DNA of 64,000 nt from Fragum whitleyi (Eukaryota; Mollusca; Bivalvia; Cardiida; Cardiidae): positions 7,019,686 to 7,083,685 of the forward strand of contig OX411552.1 of assembly GCA_948146395.1 (NCBI GenBank). The letters are read 5' to 3'. Positions within the stretch are counted from its first letter, which is position 1; the number at the start of each line of letters is the position of its first letter. Under the pieces are notes generated by a model, which worked only from the letters and a program-made list of their open reading frames with translations, was not told the DNA's origin and ran no database searches. This document shows positions 49,796 through 62,586 of the stretch, one piece after another. The position numbers and the translations under genes are program-made.

Positions 49796-50865
49796 ATGCT
49801 TGTCTATACAACGTACCGACACATGCTTAGATTTTGCTCTAAGCCCTTGATAGATCTCAATGATACGTATCAGTTGATACCAATGTCAAGGTCATCAGAC
49901 ACCTTAGCGAGGCAAAGCTGTTTCTAAGATTTATCACTATCATAAGGCATTTCTTTATAATGGATGGATTTCAAATTTTCTCTCCCTCTCCAGCATGAGT
50001 GGATGCTATTTATAACAGTTTTTCGATATCCCAAAAGTCAAAGCTTGAGGTCAAACGTTTGGATTGAGCTTGTCCGGACCATTGCTGCTACAATTTGTCG
50101 TTAGATTATAGAATGACTTGTCACGAAGATACTCCGTAATGAGAAAATGGAAAATGTGAACGTTTTTGTCGAAGAAAACCAATGTAAATATCCCAGCACT
50201 AGGTGAAGCTTTTCAATTGAGCTTAGCCAGTTTTATGGAAATGTTCTAGATATCTTTGCACCAATGTTCTCTAACGTTATTACATGCTCAGTTTAAAAAT
50301 GTTCATATAGCTCCAAAGCCAAGGTAACATGCCATGTTCAAATATTTACGTTCACATATATAGAATATATCTTTATTATAGTATGATTCATGTTCATCTT
50401 CTTAAAACAATCCAATAATTTAGTAAAATACACATGATCATTCAAATGGGAATCAAAATGACTTTGAATAAAGTATTACAGTATCAAGTCAGTATAATAT
50501 ACAAGTGCTAGTAGACTTAGTTTGAATGATCTGTTGCTTATGATAAAGCCGCAGACAAATTATTGAGGATTACAAGCATTTTAGGGAACAATAACTATGA
50601 AACTTCTCAAATATACTTAACTTTAATATTAAATATATCAATATATCAATTGTTTGATATTCAGAACAGTTGAAATTATTATAAGCTTTTCTTTTATTAT
50701 AAAAATCCCATTTTTATAATCAGACCTAGCAGGCGATTGAGCCCTAAGTCGTACTTGTTTGTTGATTCTTTCACATGAAAGGGTCGATAGTCGATACCAT
50801 AAATTCTTCTTTTAGTATAAGAAATTGACAAATTGGTCAATCGATTTGTTTCATTGTCTTGCGGA

Positions 50866-50985
50866 CAAACTGTCCGCATCTTAAGTATAGCTGAAAATAA
50901 CCGACCCGTGCCGTTGTCGAACCAACGCGGACAATTAGGATTTTTTGGTTTACAAGACCAATTCGCTAACCTTCTTTGGCTCAAT
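50866..50985 (-). mobile_element. tRNA-Thr-like SINE, family S3, minus copy
   Basis: Minus strand: AAGGTTAGCGAATTGGTCTT, GTAAACC, then GTCCGCGTTGGTTCGACAAC (B-box) and TTATTTTCAGCTATACTT. Shares layout with 50975-51115, 61882-62010 and 63124-63250. Confidence 0.55.
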
Positions 50986-51115
50986 GGTAGGTGCATTGAC
51001 TTGTAAACCAAATGTTTCTATATCTCTATTCGGCGTGGGTTCGACACCAGCCCGCGTTGGCTTATTTTCAGCTTTGCTTTAGTTGCGCACAGTTTGTTCG
51101 TTGGAATTGGCTAGC
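50968..51115 (+). mobile_element. tRNA-Thr-like SINE, family S3, plus copy
   Basis: CTTCTTTGGCTCAATGGTAG (A-box), GACTTGTAAACC (an anticodon-like TGT), GGCGTGGGTTCGACACC (B-box), then ATTTTCAGCTTTGCTTTAGT. Head-to-head with the minus copy, the two sharing the CCTTCTTTGG centre. Confidence 0.6.
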
Positions 51116-51199
51116 GGCCATTGGAGTGTAGTCGTTCTGAATTAATCAATCAATTGAACATTCAAACCATTATTAAAACACATATGCCCCCATAATAGC

Positions 51200-51375
51200 A
51201 GGTTGATGGCATATTCTTTGTCAATTAAGAAAGGAACATAACTCAAAAAAATATGAGTAGAGTTAAGGTTTCTGGTGCACTGCGCTTCTTCTCGATGAGT
51301 TCTATCCACCTGTGAAGTTTCATGATTCCAGCTTGCATACTTTTTTGAGATATATTCCGCACAAAAAAAGTCTAC
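51200..51375 (+). repeat. Solitary R7 unit
   Basis: Carries GTGCACTGCGCTTCTTC, GAGTTCTATCCACCTG, GAAGTTTCATGATTCCAGCT and a trailing ACGGACGGACGAA, in the order of the R7 units at 38.4 kb. Diverged. Confidence 0.6.
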
Positions 51376-54300
51376 GGACGGACGAACCGACCTAAGTGAA
51401 AAGCAGTATACCCCATTTTCTTCAAAATTGGTCTTATCTAAGTATGACAAAGTAATGTTCACCTCTGCCATATAATCAAACTTTTTTATGTATAGGCGAC
51501 TTAACCAATAATGCATATATTTTTTGATTTTCATTGTTTGTTTCTTTTGGTTTGGTAACACTTACCTTACGCAAAGCTATTCATGAATATTGTTAGTGGT
51601 TTGCTTTCTTGCATTTCTGCATTCCAATTCAAAAATACTTTAATAGTCAATACTCATTTAGATATTTTATATCACATACAAAAGTCGCGTTAATATATCT
51701 AGAATATACTGGACTGAGAATAAAATCATTAACTTATGCTACTGAACCAAGATCGTCGGTTCTCTAGTAATTATTGTAAAAAGAGATGCTTTTAACAGGG
51801 TTTAAATTTCAAAAAAGAAACCTTTTATGACACTAATGGATGCATAGCATTCAAGCGGCTTCTTCATTCTTAGTGCTCGAAAAGTGTCAATTGTCATTCA
51901 AAAATTTGGCTGTGAACACGCTTTTTAAAGTGGGTATAAAATGCAGATGTCAGTGCAAGTAGATTTTGTGAAAATGAAATAACTTCCAACTTCTCCTGTC
52001 CACCAAGAAATATCACTGGATTCTTGTGAGAACTCAAAGTGTTATGTCTACCGATGTTCTACATGTGTTAATAGTCGACTTGCAATGCCATGATCGAAAA
52101 TTACTTTAACTTATATCTTTAATTACTAAAGCTGTTTTGAGGCTATTTAAAACAAACTTTTTAAAATTGTGTCTTCTTTAATTGCAATTGAATTCATGAA
52201 CCCCCTTTTAACTTTTTTAGCCTTTAATAATCCATAGAGACACCTTTAAAACAAATACATTTAATCCGTGAATTGTAAGAGACTTTAAGATACCGCCAAA
52301 GTTTGGAATAAAGTTCATTATTGCAAAATAGAGTGTTAGGTTGAAAATGTTTGTTCTTTTTAACAAAAAATATATATATATTCAGAGATAGTCTGATAGT
52401 TCGTTGTAGAAAATTGTCCTTAATTATTCTGGTTCACAGGATAAAGTATACGGCGGAGTTTCGGTACAGAACAGAGAATACGGTAGGATATTAGATCATT
52501 AGTGATAATATGGAAAGGCACCTCGCTAAAGTAACCCGAGGTTACGAAGGCCATCAATTAGAAGATAAGTGGCAGCCACCTATCAAGTATCAATTTTCTA
52601 ATGCTATTTGTTGTCAATTATCATGAATATTTTATAAATCTGGGTGATTTCTGAGAAGCAGATGGAATATATTCTTGGATCAGAAATAGGTAGCCAGTAC
52701 CGATTAAGTCATGTTGTGAGTGGAATTCTCGGTAAGATAAAAAGTACAGAATTTTTCGTCTTAAATGCATTATCTCTCAAAAATGGTCTTTGTCAGATTT
52801 CAGCTTTTTGTTAGAATTTTCAGATGTAGTTAAGGCAGAGAAGAACAGATAGGCCTACGACGCACGACATTTATTCGTTGCATTGTAAAAGGAATACCAT
52901 GTCTTCACACAAGGATTCATCTGCCACGATGTAAACTTACACCTTACATTCAGGGTAGCTCCTAATAATGAAGAGATTATTGGGTGAAACAAGACTAAAC
53001 TTTCTAACTAAATATACAATACAAAAAGTTTATTTCATAAACAAAAATACAGCGTTTTCAATAAGTTTCAGAATAAATGAGGCGAAAAACAGTAATGCAC
53101 GAATTAGCACAAGACATAGTTAGGAACATAACAATTATATCCATTTCTAAGAGAAAATGCGTTATAGAATTATTTTGCTAAATAAACAGGCTTTAATTTG
53201 TTTGAGTAATGCTTCATAATTTAAATTGTATGCCAGGTATTATTGTACTTAGCGTTTTATATATTGAGCTCTAAGAACAGAGTATTTCAAAGCTTTCAAA
53301 GCTAAACAAGTATTTGAAAATAAATACTTTTTTTGCATAATGAAAAACGCTACGAAAATTGGACAATTAATGAGATGTAGTCATTGACCAGAGTCGGTAG
53401 AAAAATCGAAATCACATATCCACCGTTTTTCGAGGAATATTGCAAGGTAGTAAGAGCCATTAACTAAAGTATAATTCCATGTGTATTTATTTTATTTGAA
53501 AGTTTGGAATGGTCAGATGCTTGGTCTACAATAAATAAAGTTACTTCACATATTCGGGATAGCTACTGTCCGTTTTCAGTATATTATGGCCTTCTCCACG
53601 TGAAAACAAACACACTTGCAGAATCTGTTACCTGAAATATTGATATAGTCCTTTGCTCACGCTGCATGTACACCGAGTAAGACGCAGGAGTCACGAATGA
53701 CTATAGTATTTTGAAACATTAAGACAATTTGGATACTATTTCTTATTGTAGTTCTGCGTTTTGACACTTTGAATTCTTAATCATTGGGATCGGGTACTGA
53801 CTGTTTACCCATTTTAAATAAATTTGATTTTTGATTGGCAAGCAGAGATCCTGGGTAGACATTAAGGCCAACTTAGCCGCTAAACGTATTTTTTTTATTA
53901 TCTTAGACTGTTTTCAGGAAAGCTTGAATGAGACTGCATTTCAAATTATGAAAAGTCTCTGCCTGGACAGGGCATATAATTGATCAAAGGGCAATACATG
54001 AACAAACTTGTTAGACGTCTAATACATGATGTTACATACAACTTTATAATCAAAGCACTGAAAGTACTGATGGTGAACGAACCTAATGGTAGAGTGATAT
54101 ATTGAATTTAATTAGAAAAGAGAAATTATGAATGTAAAAAGAAAATAGGGAAATTGTCTCGACAAAGTTTCCGTTATTCGGAAATTTCACTGCAAATTCC
54201 AAAAAAGGGAAACAGAGGAAAAATCCTGTTAGAATAATATTTGTTAGAATACGAGTTGTTACTTTGTGAAAATTTCGTTTACACACTTGAAATAGGTACT

Positions 54301-56080
54301 TTTATTAATTAAACATAAATGGAAAGAAAGATTTAATCCTATCTAAAACTGTCTTCAACCTATATTCAATGGTGTTTGTTTTTACAAAGGTAATTGTTAT
54401 CATGTTTAAGCTTATTTCAATTAAATAAATTGTTGTATTTGTCTTAACTTTTTTTTATCAATCTTTGTTTCTTCTCAGAGGATGAAAAGGTCTTTGAGTA
54501 CCAATCAAAGTAACGCCTATGAATATCTGTCAGTTCTGAACTGTACTCATTGATTAAAGTCATGATTTGTTAACTCATTAATAGTATTTTAAACCATAAC
54601 CTAAGAGATTCATTTTTATCATTTCTGAAGCCAAACCCACTTCCATGGTTGACACTTGTGTCGTTATTCAAATTGAATATCATGCTATCTGCAAGATGAT
54701 TGCAAGATGAGAAATATTGAGGAATAGATTAAAGGAGGTCTAGTGCCCTTTTAGTATAATTCATAGATAATTTCTGTTTAAGGTTTTGAAATTAAAGTAT
54801 AACTTTTTATATTAAATAATTGCTTCATAGTAAATTGCATACTAAAAGTCTTTATTATTATTATTTTTGTAACCTAATTTCCACATCAAAAGCGAATAAG
54901 AATCTTATTTAAGAAATTTATTTTTTTAAAGGGAGGTAACAATTGCATGACTATGTCTGACAGATAGTATAAGTATAATACAATGTTTTTCTCCTCCCGA
55001 TTTTCTTCCTAATAGGAATCCTTACAATTGTTGGTTTATTTTTTGCACGAGAACCCATTTTTTACTTTCAAGAGTTTGGGTGCCAGTAAAATCACTCACT
55101 ATCGATATCTTATAACAGCATTGCGGCTGATATTAGATTTCTGCTCGGAGCTAATTTTTGCTGAAACTGTAGTTAACCAATTCTTAACGTATTTTGGGAA
55201 GGATGGAGCCATTTTATTCATCGATTAAGATTTTTATGATTTCTGTAAAAAACGCAATGACTTTTCCAGAATAATTTAACAACTTAACCCGCCTGTCGAA
55301 TTGTAAACAAGTGCATGACGGATCTGGTCTCCCCTTGACCACGGCAATATCTACTCGTCAATTGGAGTGGTATCTAGGGTTGAATATTTAGCTATCATTT
55401 ATTTAAATTTCATTTAAAATTTTGAATTCATATGGTTTTACAGATTGGAAAAATGGAAAGTAGAATGGTCCCAATAAAATATCTTCCGTGCCTGTCGAAT
55501 TTGGTATTCGCCAATGTTCGCTTCTGAGACAGACAATACGATACGTTTTCGCTGGGCATAAGCTATTCGGTTCACCGGATATTCGAGTGTATCCTTACAG
55601 CTCTACTTCAGCCACCGCAATTATATAGAAAAATTGTTTATAGCGGCGTTCATCCCTATTCAAATAAAAGGTACAAGAAAGGTTGTGCTTGTAAAACACG
55701 TGATGAATAATTCTTAAATCTGTCTCGAGACTGACTTTCGCGTGTTGAAAAGTTATGTAAAACCGCGTTACCGTTTCTAATAACACAAGGTGTCTTGATG
55801 TGTCATTCGTCTCAACTCGGCCGATTCTGTAACCTACATTTAAATAGGAGACGTCGGAGATCGCCCGAGTATTGCCGAATGTAAGTTCAAAAGGACACGA
55901 CCTAAATAAACACAAATTTCCGGCTAATTACTACAAGTTGCACCAGCGAAGGCTTGGGTCAAAAACATAGTAACTGTCTCTACGGTGTTTATACACAAAC
56001 TTTGTTTTTGCTCTAAACTCTCGAAAGCTTACGCCGACCAAAAATTCCCTTGATAAACATTGCAAGACTATTTTCTGTTT
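51376..56080. other. Long stretch without a recognisable gene
   Basis: AT-rich. One isolated CAAAGCACTGAAAGTACTGA at 54053-54072 matches the subterminal motif of the 43-47 kb transposon. A 106-codon frame on the minus strand (55595-55915) is slightly richer in GC but shows no domain, signal peptide or splice support. Nothing else identified. Confidence 0.5.
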
Positions 56081-56086
56081 TTCAAG

Positions 56087-56184
56087 GCGAATTTTCATTA
56101 TCTTCACTTGATGAAGAATACGATTACCTCGCCATTAACGAAATAAACAGAGATTTTGCGGAGAAAAATCTTGAAAGATACTAA
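56087..56184 (+). CDS. Possible terminal exon, short acidic tail (uncertain)
   Basis: After a good acceptor (TTTTCTGTTTTTCAAG) the frame gives two bases, then 31 codons to TAA at 56182-56184: EFSLSSLDEE, then YDYLAINEIN and a short charged end. Read from a phase-1 donor such as 15944 it would begin with glycine, exactly like the exon at 42667. The acidic, Tyr-containing composition is protein-like (YDYL resembles a YxxL sorting motif), but 31 codons can be open by chance. It might be an alternative receptor tail, the last exon of another gene, or noise. No AATAAA is close by. Confidence 0.25.
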
Positions 56185-56288
56185 ATTGAATCTTAAGAGG
56201 CACTACTTTATTTCGAATGTATTAACATCCTACAGGATTTTCCTAACAAAGTATAACACTGGTGATCGACGTTCGTTCACCTAAAATG

Positions 56289-56396
56289 TATTTTTGATCG
56301 ATGGAGTGAGTGTTTGGAATGAATGAATTGAGCGCTGAGTGAATTATTTAAATGACTTTGATCGGGATTAGGCAATTTCATGATGTGTATAACTGT
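56289..56396 (-). repeat. R1 MITE left-half fragment, inverted
   Basis: TTTTTGATCGATGGAGTGAG, GTTTGGAATGAATGAATTGA, GCGCTGAGTGAATTATTT and TTTCATGATGTGTATAACTG then TA. The middle and other half are lost. 56397-57889 has only low-complexity bits (a C-run at 57270, a G/T-rich run at 57411-57438, ATATAT at 57478). Confidence 0.65.
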
Positions 56397-57889
56397 AATT
56401 TTTCATGTAGATCTATAGGAACCAACTGAAATACGCAATGTATTATATAATCAAAGGGGTAACACATTAGAATAATTGCAATCCAATAAATAAGGAATTT
56501 TTATTGGTTTAAATCACATCACGTAGGGAAATATATCATATTTCTTTTATGTATAAAAAGCAAAAGATCTTTCGGGAAATCCATGACCCAACCTTCGTTC
56601 TGCAATTTCAGTGTTGTAGGAACTCGAATAACAATCGCCCCTACCCATTCAAAACTTAAAGTTGCTATTAAATATGTTAATTAAAAATTAAATTGTTTCG
56701 AATTAATTTTAGATAACAAGCATAATGTGCTAACTCTAACGTTTAAAGCGTGTCAACAAAGACCACCAAGAAGCCCTCTTAACTGAGCCCGATCACACCG
56801 GTTTCGAATCAAAATGCAGTATGAATTGATAGAAATATTTTTTTTATCAAATTACCTCTACGAATGTCGATATTGTCGTATATTTCTGTACCATTTGTAA
56901 AACTTTGTGCTATTAAACTTCGATAGTGAAATAAAAATGCATGATCTAAAGATATATTATTAAATCTATACGCGCAAAAAGTAGACTTGAAAGACGATTG
57001 TTTAGCCGAGTATCTTAAAAGTTTCTGAGATCTAAAGGATAGGTAAACAAAGGGATGAGTGTATTTTTCACTATGTTAACTTGAGTGTAAAGTGCAATTG
57101 CCTTAGCACATGGCTTTTGAACATAATGCCCTACGGACGTTATTTGAACTGTGCTTAGGCAATTGCTCTTTATACGCCAATAGACGCAGTAAAAAATACT
57201 CTTCTTCAAAATACTATAAGATTAATTACGAAAAATTTGCTGATTTAAAAAAGAGCGTATATTTATATACATGCCCCCCCCCTCTATTTTTAAAACAATG
57301 CTTATTCAACCACATCAGGTAAAATGTTTAGCGAACGACATTTTTGAAAATCGTTTTATGATTTTAATGAGTAATTTGTAGTTCATTTCAAAGCTGCTCG
57401 TGTGTAAAAGGGTTGGGTGGGGTGGGGGGTGGTGGGTAATGAATGAATATTCATCTCCTATAAAAAGAGTAATATATGAATATATATATATAAACTATGA
57501 AACTAAGCCAGACAGAGTTACAAGCCTGACAAATTGATGAAACATGAAACAGACACGAAGGTCAAACAAAGATGAATGAGGCGCCACTGGATATCTTGCT
57601 CAACTAATATCTTTGCGGGATTGTATTTAGTCCTTAAACTTTCGGTGAATATCATGTAATGTCCTTCTTATGCGAATAGCGTAACCTTACCAATGCATGA
57701 AGACTTATTTTGGTCGGATTCCGCGGACTGCACAAGTAGATACATGTATGAATCAATGATTTCGAGTATTTATGTTTGTTAAATAAATAGTCAACATTGT
57801 GCTCTGTAGGATACCACAAACTCAATGCTTCTTTAAACAATAATCGAATAATCTAGTAACAGGCTAACCATATGCTGCCAATTACGTGT

Positions 57890-58322
57890 CCAGTAAAGAA
57901 CATCGTGAAATTGACAATCATTCCGATCAAAAACATTCTAAATGGCGAACTCCAATCATTCATTCCAAAGACTCACACAAACTCATTCAATAACGCTCAA
58001 ACCCATTGAAAAATATAGAATCAACAACGTCATTATAAATAAATTTTGAAAGAGAAAGATTGCGATTTTACTGAAATAATACAAATTGTTAGCGTCTCAG
58101 CGTTCTTGAAGAAATACGAAGCTATGTATAGAAGTTGTATGTATATTTTATTAAAGGGAGGTTATCTTTATCGCTAATTTTGTTCATTTTGAACAAAATT
58201 AGCGGCGAGCGATTACATCCCTTTGATGTCACCCAAAACTCACTCCACACACTCATTCAATTTCATTCCAAAATCACTCCAAAATCATTCATCTTGTCAA
58301 TTTCATGATGTTGCTTACTGTA
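57890..58322 (+). mobile_element. R1 MITE, well preserved copy
   Basis: AGTAAAGAACATCGTGAAAT at the left and TTTCATGATGTTGCTTACTG then TA at the right. The central hairpin at 58172-58204 is perfect: CGCTAATTTTGTTCA, TTT loop, TGAACAAAATTAGCG. It is bracketed by AAAGGGAGGTTATC and GATTACATCCCTTT. Nothing recognised in 58323-59090. Confidence 0.85.
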
Positions 58323-59099
58323 TGTGTAGCGGGGGCTGATTTTTGTATTGGGATGTATTGGGTGTATGATTTTGGTGTTGTGTTTGCGTGTGTACGTATG
58401 GGGGGGTGGAAACAGCCATTACAATTAAGTAATTCATGAAAGCAGTTGACCATTCCACAAAAAGATGATTTGAAAAACATACATAAATATTAATTGCACA
58501 ATGATAAATTGAACAAATTGAAATGTCTTTTTATTCAGATATAGTAAAATTTATAAGTCTCTACGTTAAGTACTTTTTTAACTTGAACATTTAGAACAGC
58601 TATTTGTTTAAACATGTGGGGTTTTTTTCTAAAGAAAGGGGCATCCCTTACTCCGTTCAACTTATCAGTGAAATCAGGATGGATGATCTGACACTTTGTG
58701 GTATTTGCATGTAGCAATGTAAATAAAAAGTTCTCAAAAGATTGTTTATACATGGTTAAAAAGGTAAAGTTGAGATATTATGAGCGAAATTTGATAGATA
58801 AATAAATCAATATTTTTTTAATTAAGAAAATTACTTTTCCATGACGTGAAATTATTCTTCCCAGCAGATATAGTGTGTCCCTAATCATTAAAGTAGCATC
58901 ATCGTAATTAAAATTTCACGAAAATCTGTCGAAAAATGGACAAGTTGTGATAACAAGAAATGTTGCATCATAAAGAATTATTTGTCCTTACCGCAGCATC
59001 ATATCACTCGATAACGGAGAAATATAATAGAGGAGGACTCATAGATCGTTCTTGATTAGTCTCTCGGCAGCTCATAGAGCTCATGTTATTAGCCCAATA

Positions 59100-60060
59100 G
59101 GTTTTTAAGAAGGAATCTGAAAGAGCACGTCCTTGGCACAATTCATGTGCAATTTGGTTTGAGTCTGCCAGTAGTTTCAGAGAAGAAGATTTCCTTTCAA
59201 ATATTTCTCAATATTGGAGCTTTTTTGGTTACACGACAGCCCATAGAATATTTATTTCATCAGCTTGATCAGGGTTCAATCAAGAAACATGACAGAGGAT
59301 GTCAACTTTACTCTGAAAGTTGGCTAGTGTCTGACCAGTATGTTAAGAAAAGAAGATTTTCTTGTAATATTTCATCTTAAAACATGACCTACGTCACAGG
59401 AGTTAAAAAACCTGTTGAATATTTTTGATATTACACGGGTGTTATTACACTAGTGGAATAATTATGCAAATGAGCTGAGAACGAAAAGCGACGCTTTTTT
59501 CATCCGCGAAAATTACGTCATAATGTTTCATTTGTGACGTCAGTTTTAAGCGGCGTTATACGTTTCGCGGAAAATTGAAATGTTGGATTTCAAGAATTTC
59601 GACGATTTTACGCAAAAGTTCGGGTCAAATTATAAATAGAATATACAATTTGTGCTCATTAAATACAGAATTTATTAAACTCGTCATCTTAAAACAGATA
59701 AAAACTCGACGCAGCCTCGTTTTTATCTGTTTATAGATGACTCGTTTGATATATTCGGTATTCCATGACCACTCATTTAATATCCTATATATATTGGAGC
59801 TTTTTTCGGTGAAGTGACAGCCAATGTCAACAGTCTAATCAGACTTTCACGTAGAAAAACTGCAGAGCATCATTCATGTAAAGTTTGGTTGAATTCTGAT
59901 CAGTAGTTTCAGAAAAGAACATTGTTTTATTTTCATTGTACGGGACTATTTTCGACATCTTCACATGCGTGGCACCCGTGCTATCAGCCCGATCAGAGTG
60001 TAACAAGGAAATCTGATAAACCATATTTCAAGGATAATTCCAGTGAAATTTGATATAATT
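59100..60060 (+). repeat. Old two-unit repeat interrupted by R4
   Basis: Two related units flank an R4 copy. ATTGGAGCTTTTTTGGTTAC/ACGACAGCC at 59213 corresponds to ATTGGAGCTTTTTTCGGTGA/AGTGACAGCC at 59794. AATTTGGTTTGAGTCTGCCA/GTAGTTTCAGA at 59151 corresponds to AGTTTGGTTGAATTCTGATC/AGTAGTTTCAGA at 59881. Confidence 0.5.
59390..59790 (-). repeat. R4 dispersed repeat, copy at 59 kb
   Basis: Best preserved copy: CTGTTGAATATTTTTGATAT, TTACACTAGTGGAATAATTA, TGACGTCA at 59535-59542, TTTCGCGGAAAATTGAAATG, ATTTATTAAACTCGTCATCT, ACTCGACGCAGCCTCGTTTT and TAGATGACTCGTTTGATATA. Confidence 0.8.
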
Positions 60061-60095
60061 ATGCCACGTTGATTAAGAGTATGGGGAGTTTTAAG

Positions 60096-60530
60096 AACAA
60101 GAGGCCAAAGAAGGTCTGCATCGCACTACTGGCTTCAACATTTTCAGATTAAAAGAAAAATATTATTTTCAAAATACAAGTCACACAACATCTGATCACC
60201 CTTAAAGAACTTTCATGCCAAGTTAAATTGAAACTGACACAAAGGTTAAGGATAGAAGATTTTTTAAAAAGTTTTAAAGCTTTTAAAAGATTTTAAATAA
60301 GCTCTGTCCTTCCAAGCCAATCTTTTAGGGTCAAACGAAACTTCTTGAACAATTAAGGTACATGGCCACCCAAGGAAAATTAATGCCAAGTTGCAATGAA
60401 ATTTACCCAAGGGTTTGGGAGAAGACTTTTTAAATTTCTTGAATTACTAAGGTACTTTAGGAGGAACATTAATGCCAAGTTTTGTTGAAAAAACCCAATC
60501 GTTCGGGTAGAAGATTTTAAAGTGAAAACT
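60096..60530 (+). repeat. Dispersed repeat beginning ACAAGAGGCC
   Basis: Opens AACAAGAGGCCAAAGAAGGT then CTGCATCGCAC, a layout like the R5 start, and contains weak tandem units (AATGCCAAGTT at 60392 and 60470, each followed by AGAAGA(C/T)TTT). Probably a cousin of R5. Nothing recognised in 60531-61420; frames there are short. Confidence 0.45.
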
Positions 60531-61424
60531 AGCCCCGCCCTCACAATAGCCCGTCTTGACTTCGCTAAAATTGTTTAAACTCAATGATTATTTGTGTATC
60601 AAACAACTCTTACAAAATGCTTTTATTCAGAACTATCCACCTTCATAGCTCTTGTGATGGCAAATACACGTCAAGTTTCATGAAGAATTTTCAAGGATAA
60701 CAGTGATAGAATCAAGGTTTAGGTTTGTCATGTCATTGCCAATACGAATGACGCTGAGATGATCACAATACCAAAATACCGTTTTTTCCGAAAACGAAAA
60801 AGACTAGATGATTGAAATAACCAAAGAGGATTGCCAATGTAACGAATGCAAAAACACAAAGGCACTAACTTATCTACAGAGACAAAAACTAAGATGATAT
60901 TATCTCAAGCTCTTCGGTCGATTTTCGAAAAATAACGGTAGATTATCATTCGATAAACACAGCGACTAACCAGCACTATTATCAAAATCTTATATCCAAA
61001 ATGCATTCATTTCGCATTATGACGTTATCTAATGGCTTTGTCAAACCCCAACGCTTAAATAGCCAGCGTGTGTCTATCGCGTTTGAGAAAACGACTAGGT
61101 CTATAAGACGACGACATACGCTGACCTACAAACCCTTATTAGCAATTCATGTTTGTAGCGTGTTCAAAAACTACTTGAGATTTTTTTATACATCGAGGGG
61201 TAGGTGCAAGGCTACCGTAGGTGCCTTTTAATACATGAACACTCAAGGTGGTATTGGCAGAATCCTTGTTCGCATTTGGGGGGGGAGAGATAGTTAAATA
61301 AATAGTGCATGATCAGGGTCCGGTCATTGAAGTTGTAAACTAAAGCTACATAGCGGCAGAGTCATGACCGCACAGCGACGTTGGGTACTAAATTCGAATT
61401 GTATGTTACCGTTCTTGTAACAAT

Positions 61425-61461
61425 AATAACAATAATAATAATAATGATAATTATAATAATG

Positions 61462-61503
<42 letters not shown>
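61425..61503. repeat. (AAT)n microsatellite
   Basis: ATAATAATA repeats with a few interruptions (GAT). An isoleucine-rich open frame across it is an artefact of the trinucleotide. Confidence 0.95.
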
Positions 61504-61504
<1 letters not shown>

Positions 61505-61881
61505 TAATTGATTATAAAATCCCAAACAACTTTGCTTTCAATTCTGTTGTGATGAACGGGGGTTGCGTTCCCTTTTTTGCAAGACTGTCACTGAAACCTA
61601 ACCTCTGTTGCTGACCGAACCTTAATGGCCGAGTGGAGGGTCGCAGATACGACTTGTTATCTTTCCTTGTTCATATAAACATCTGGAACAAATGGACCGA
61701 ATTGGTCATAACGGGCTATGAGTCACAAAAAGCGGTCCACTGTAATGAATTTATTCTAAAAGAAGTTTGCTTTTCTGATCAGAATTCGACCAGCAAATAA
61801 TACCTGGAAAACTCCCTTTCAGAGTTTTTTGTTAAAATCTATTTCGGCCATGAATATAGTTATGGGAGACCACTCTCACCT

Positions 61882-62010
61882 TCTTTAGCTCAGCGGTAAG
61901 GGCATTGGACTTGTAAACTAATTATTTGATAATTGTTGTACGTGTGGATTCGACAGCGACTCACGATTCATATTTTTCAGCTATGCTTCGGTTGAGGACA
62001 GTTGGTACGT
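61882..62010 (+). mobile_element. tRNA-Thr-like SINE, family S3
   Basis: CTTCTTTAGCTCAGCGGTAA (A-box), GGCATTGGACTTGTAAACTA, GTGTGGATTCGACAGCGAC (weak B-box), then ATATTTTTCAGCTATGCTTC and GGTTGAGGACAGTTGG. Same order as 63124-63250. Confidence 0.65.
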
Positions 62011-62445
62011 AATATGGGGGCTCGTCTTGGAAAAGGCCATTGAGTCATTTATGTCGGCATTGTACCGGCTTTGTTAGTACATGAAGCACATTACTGCTTA
62101 GATGGGCTAATCTTCATCAATATATGATGACTCTTAAAGGGAAGTGTGTTATGGGAGACCACTGTTGGGTTGGGTCAAATTTGTAACAAATCATATATGT
62201 AACACATTTGTTACGTAAATGAACAGATAAAGTGTATTACAAATGTGTTTGTCCGAAATGGAGGTTGACATGAGAAGCATATATGTAACAGGTTTAGTTG
62301 TCTATTTGTAGTCAAACAATTAACAGCAATAGCAACATCATTATATTCTTTACACTATTGATTTTATTCTCGATTGCAAAACAATAGTTAGCACATCAGA
62401 GCGATTGAGACTCACTCCAACTTGAATCAACCTCAGATAAAGGGG

Positions 62446-62541
<96 letters not shown>

Positions 62542-62586
62542 GACAGACAGAGAGAGAGACAGAGAGTGAGAGAGAGAGAGAGAGAG
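62446..62586. repeat. (GA)n / (GACA)n microsatellite
   Basis: GAGAGA for ~60 bp, then ACAGACAG for ~50 bp, then GAGAGA again. A Ser-Leu-rich minus-strand frame of 119 codons is caused by it. Confidence 0.98.

Noticed and set aside
55595..55915. 106-codon minus-strand frame as a gene
   Set aside because: No recognisable domain, signal peptide, splice site or poly(A) context; length is compatible with chance.
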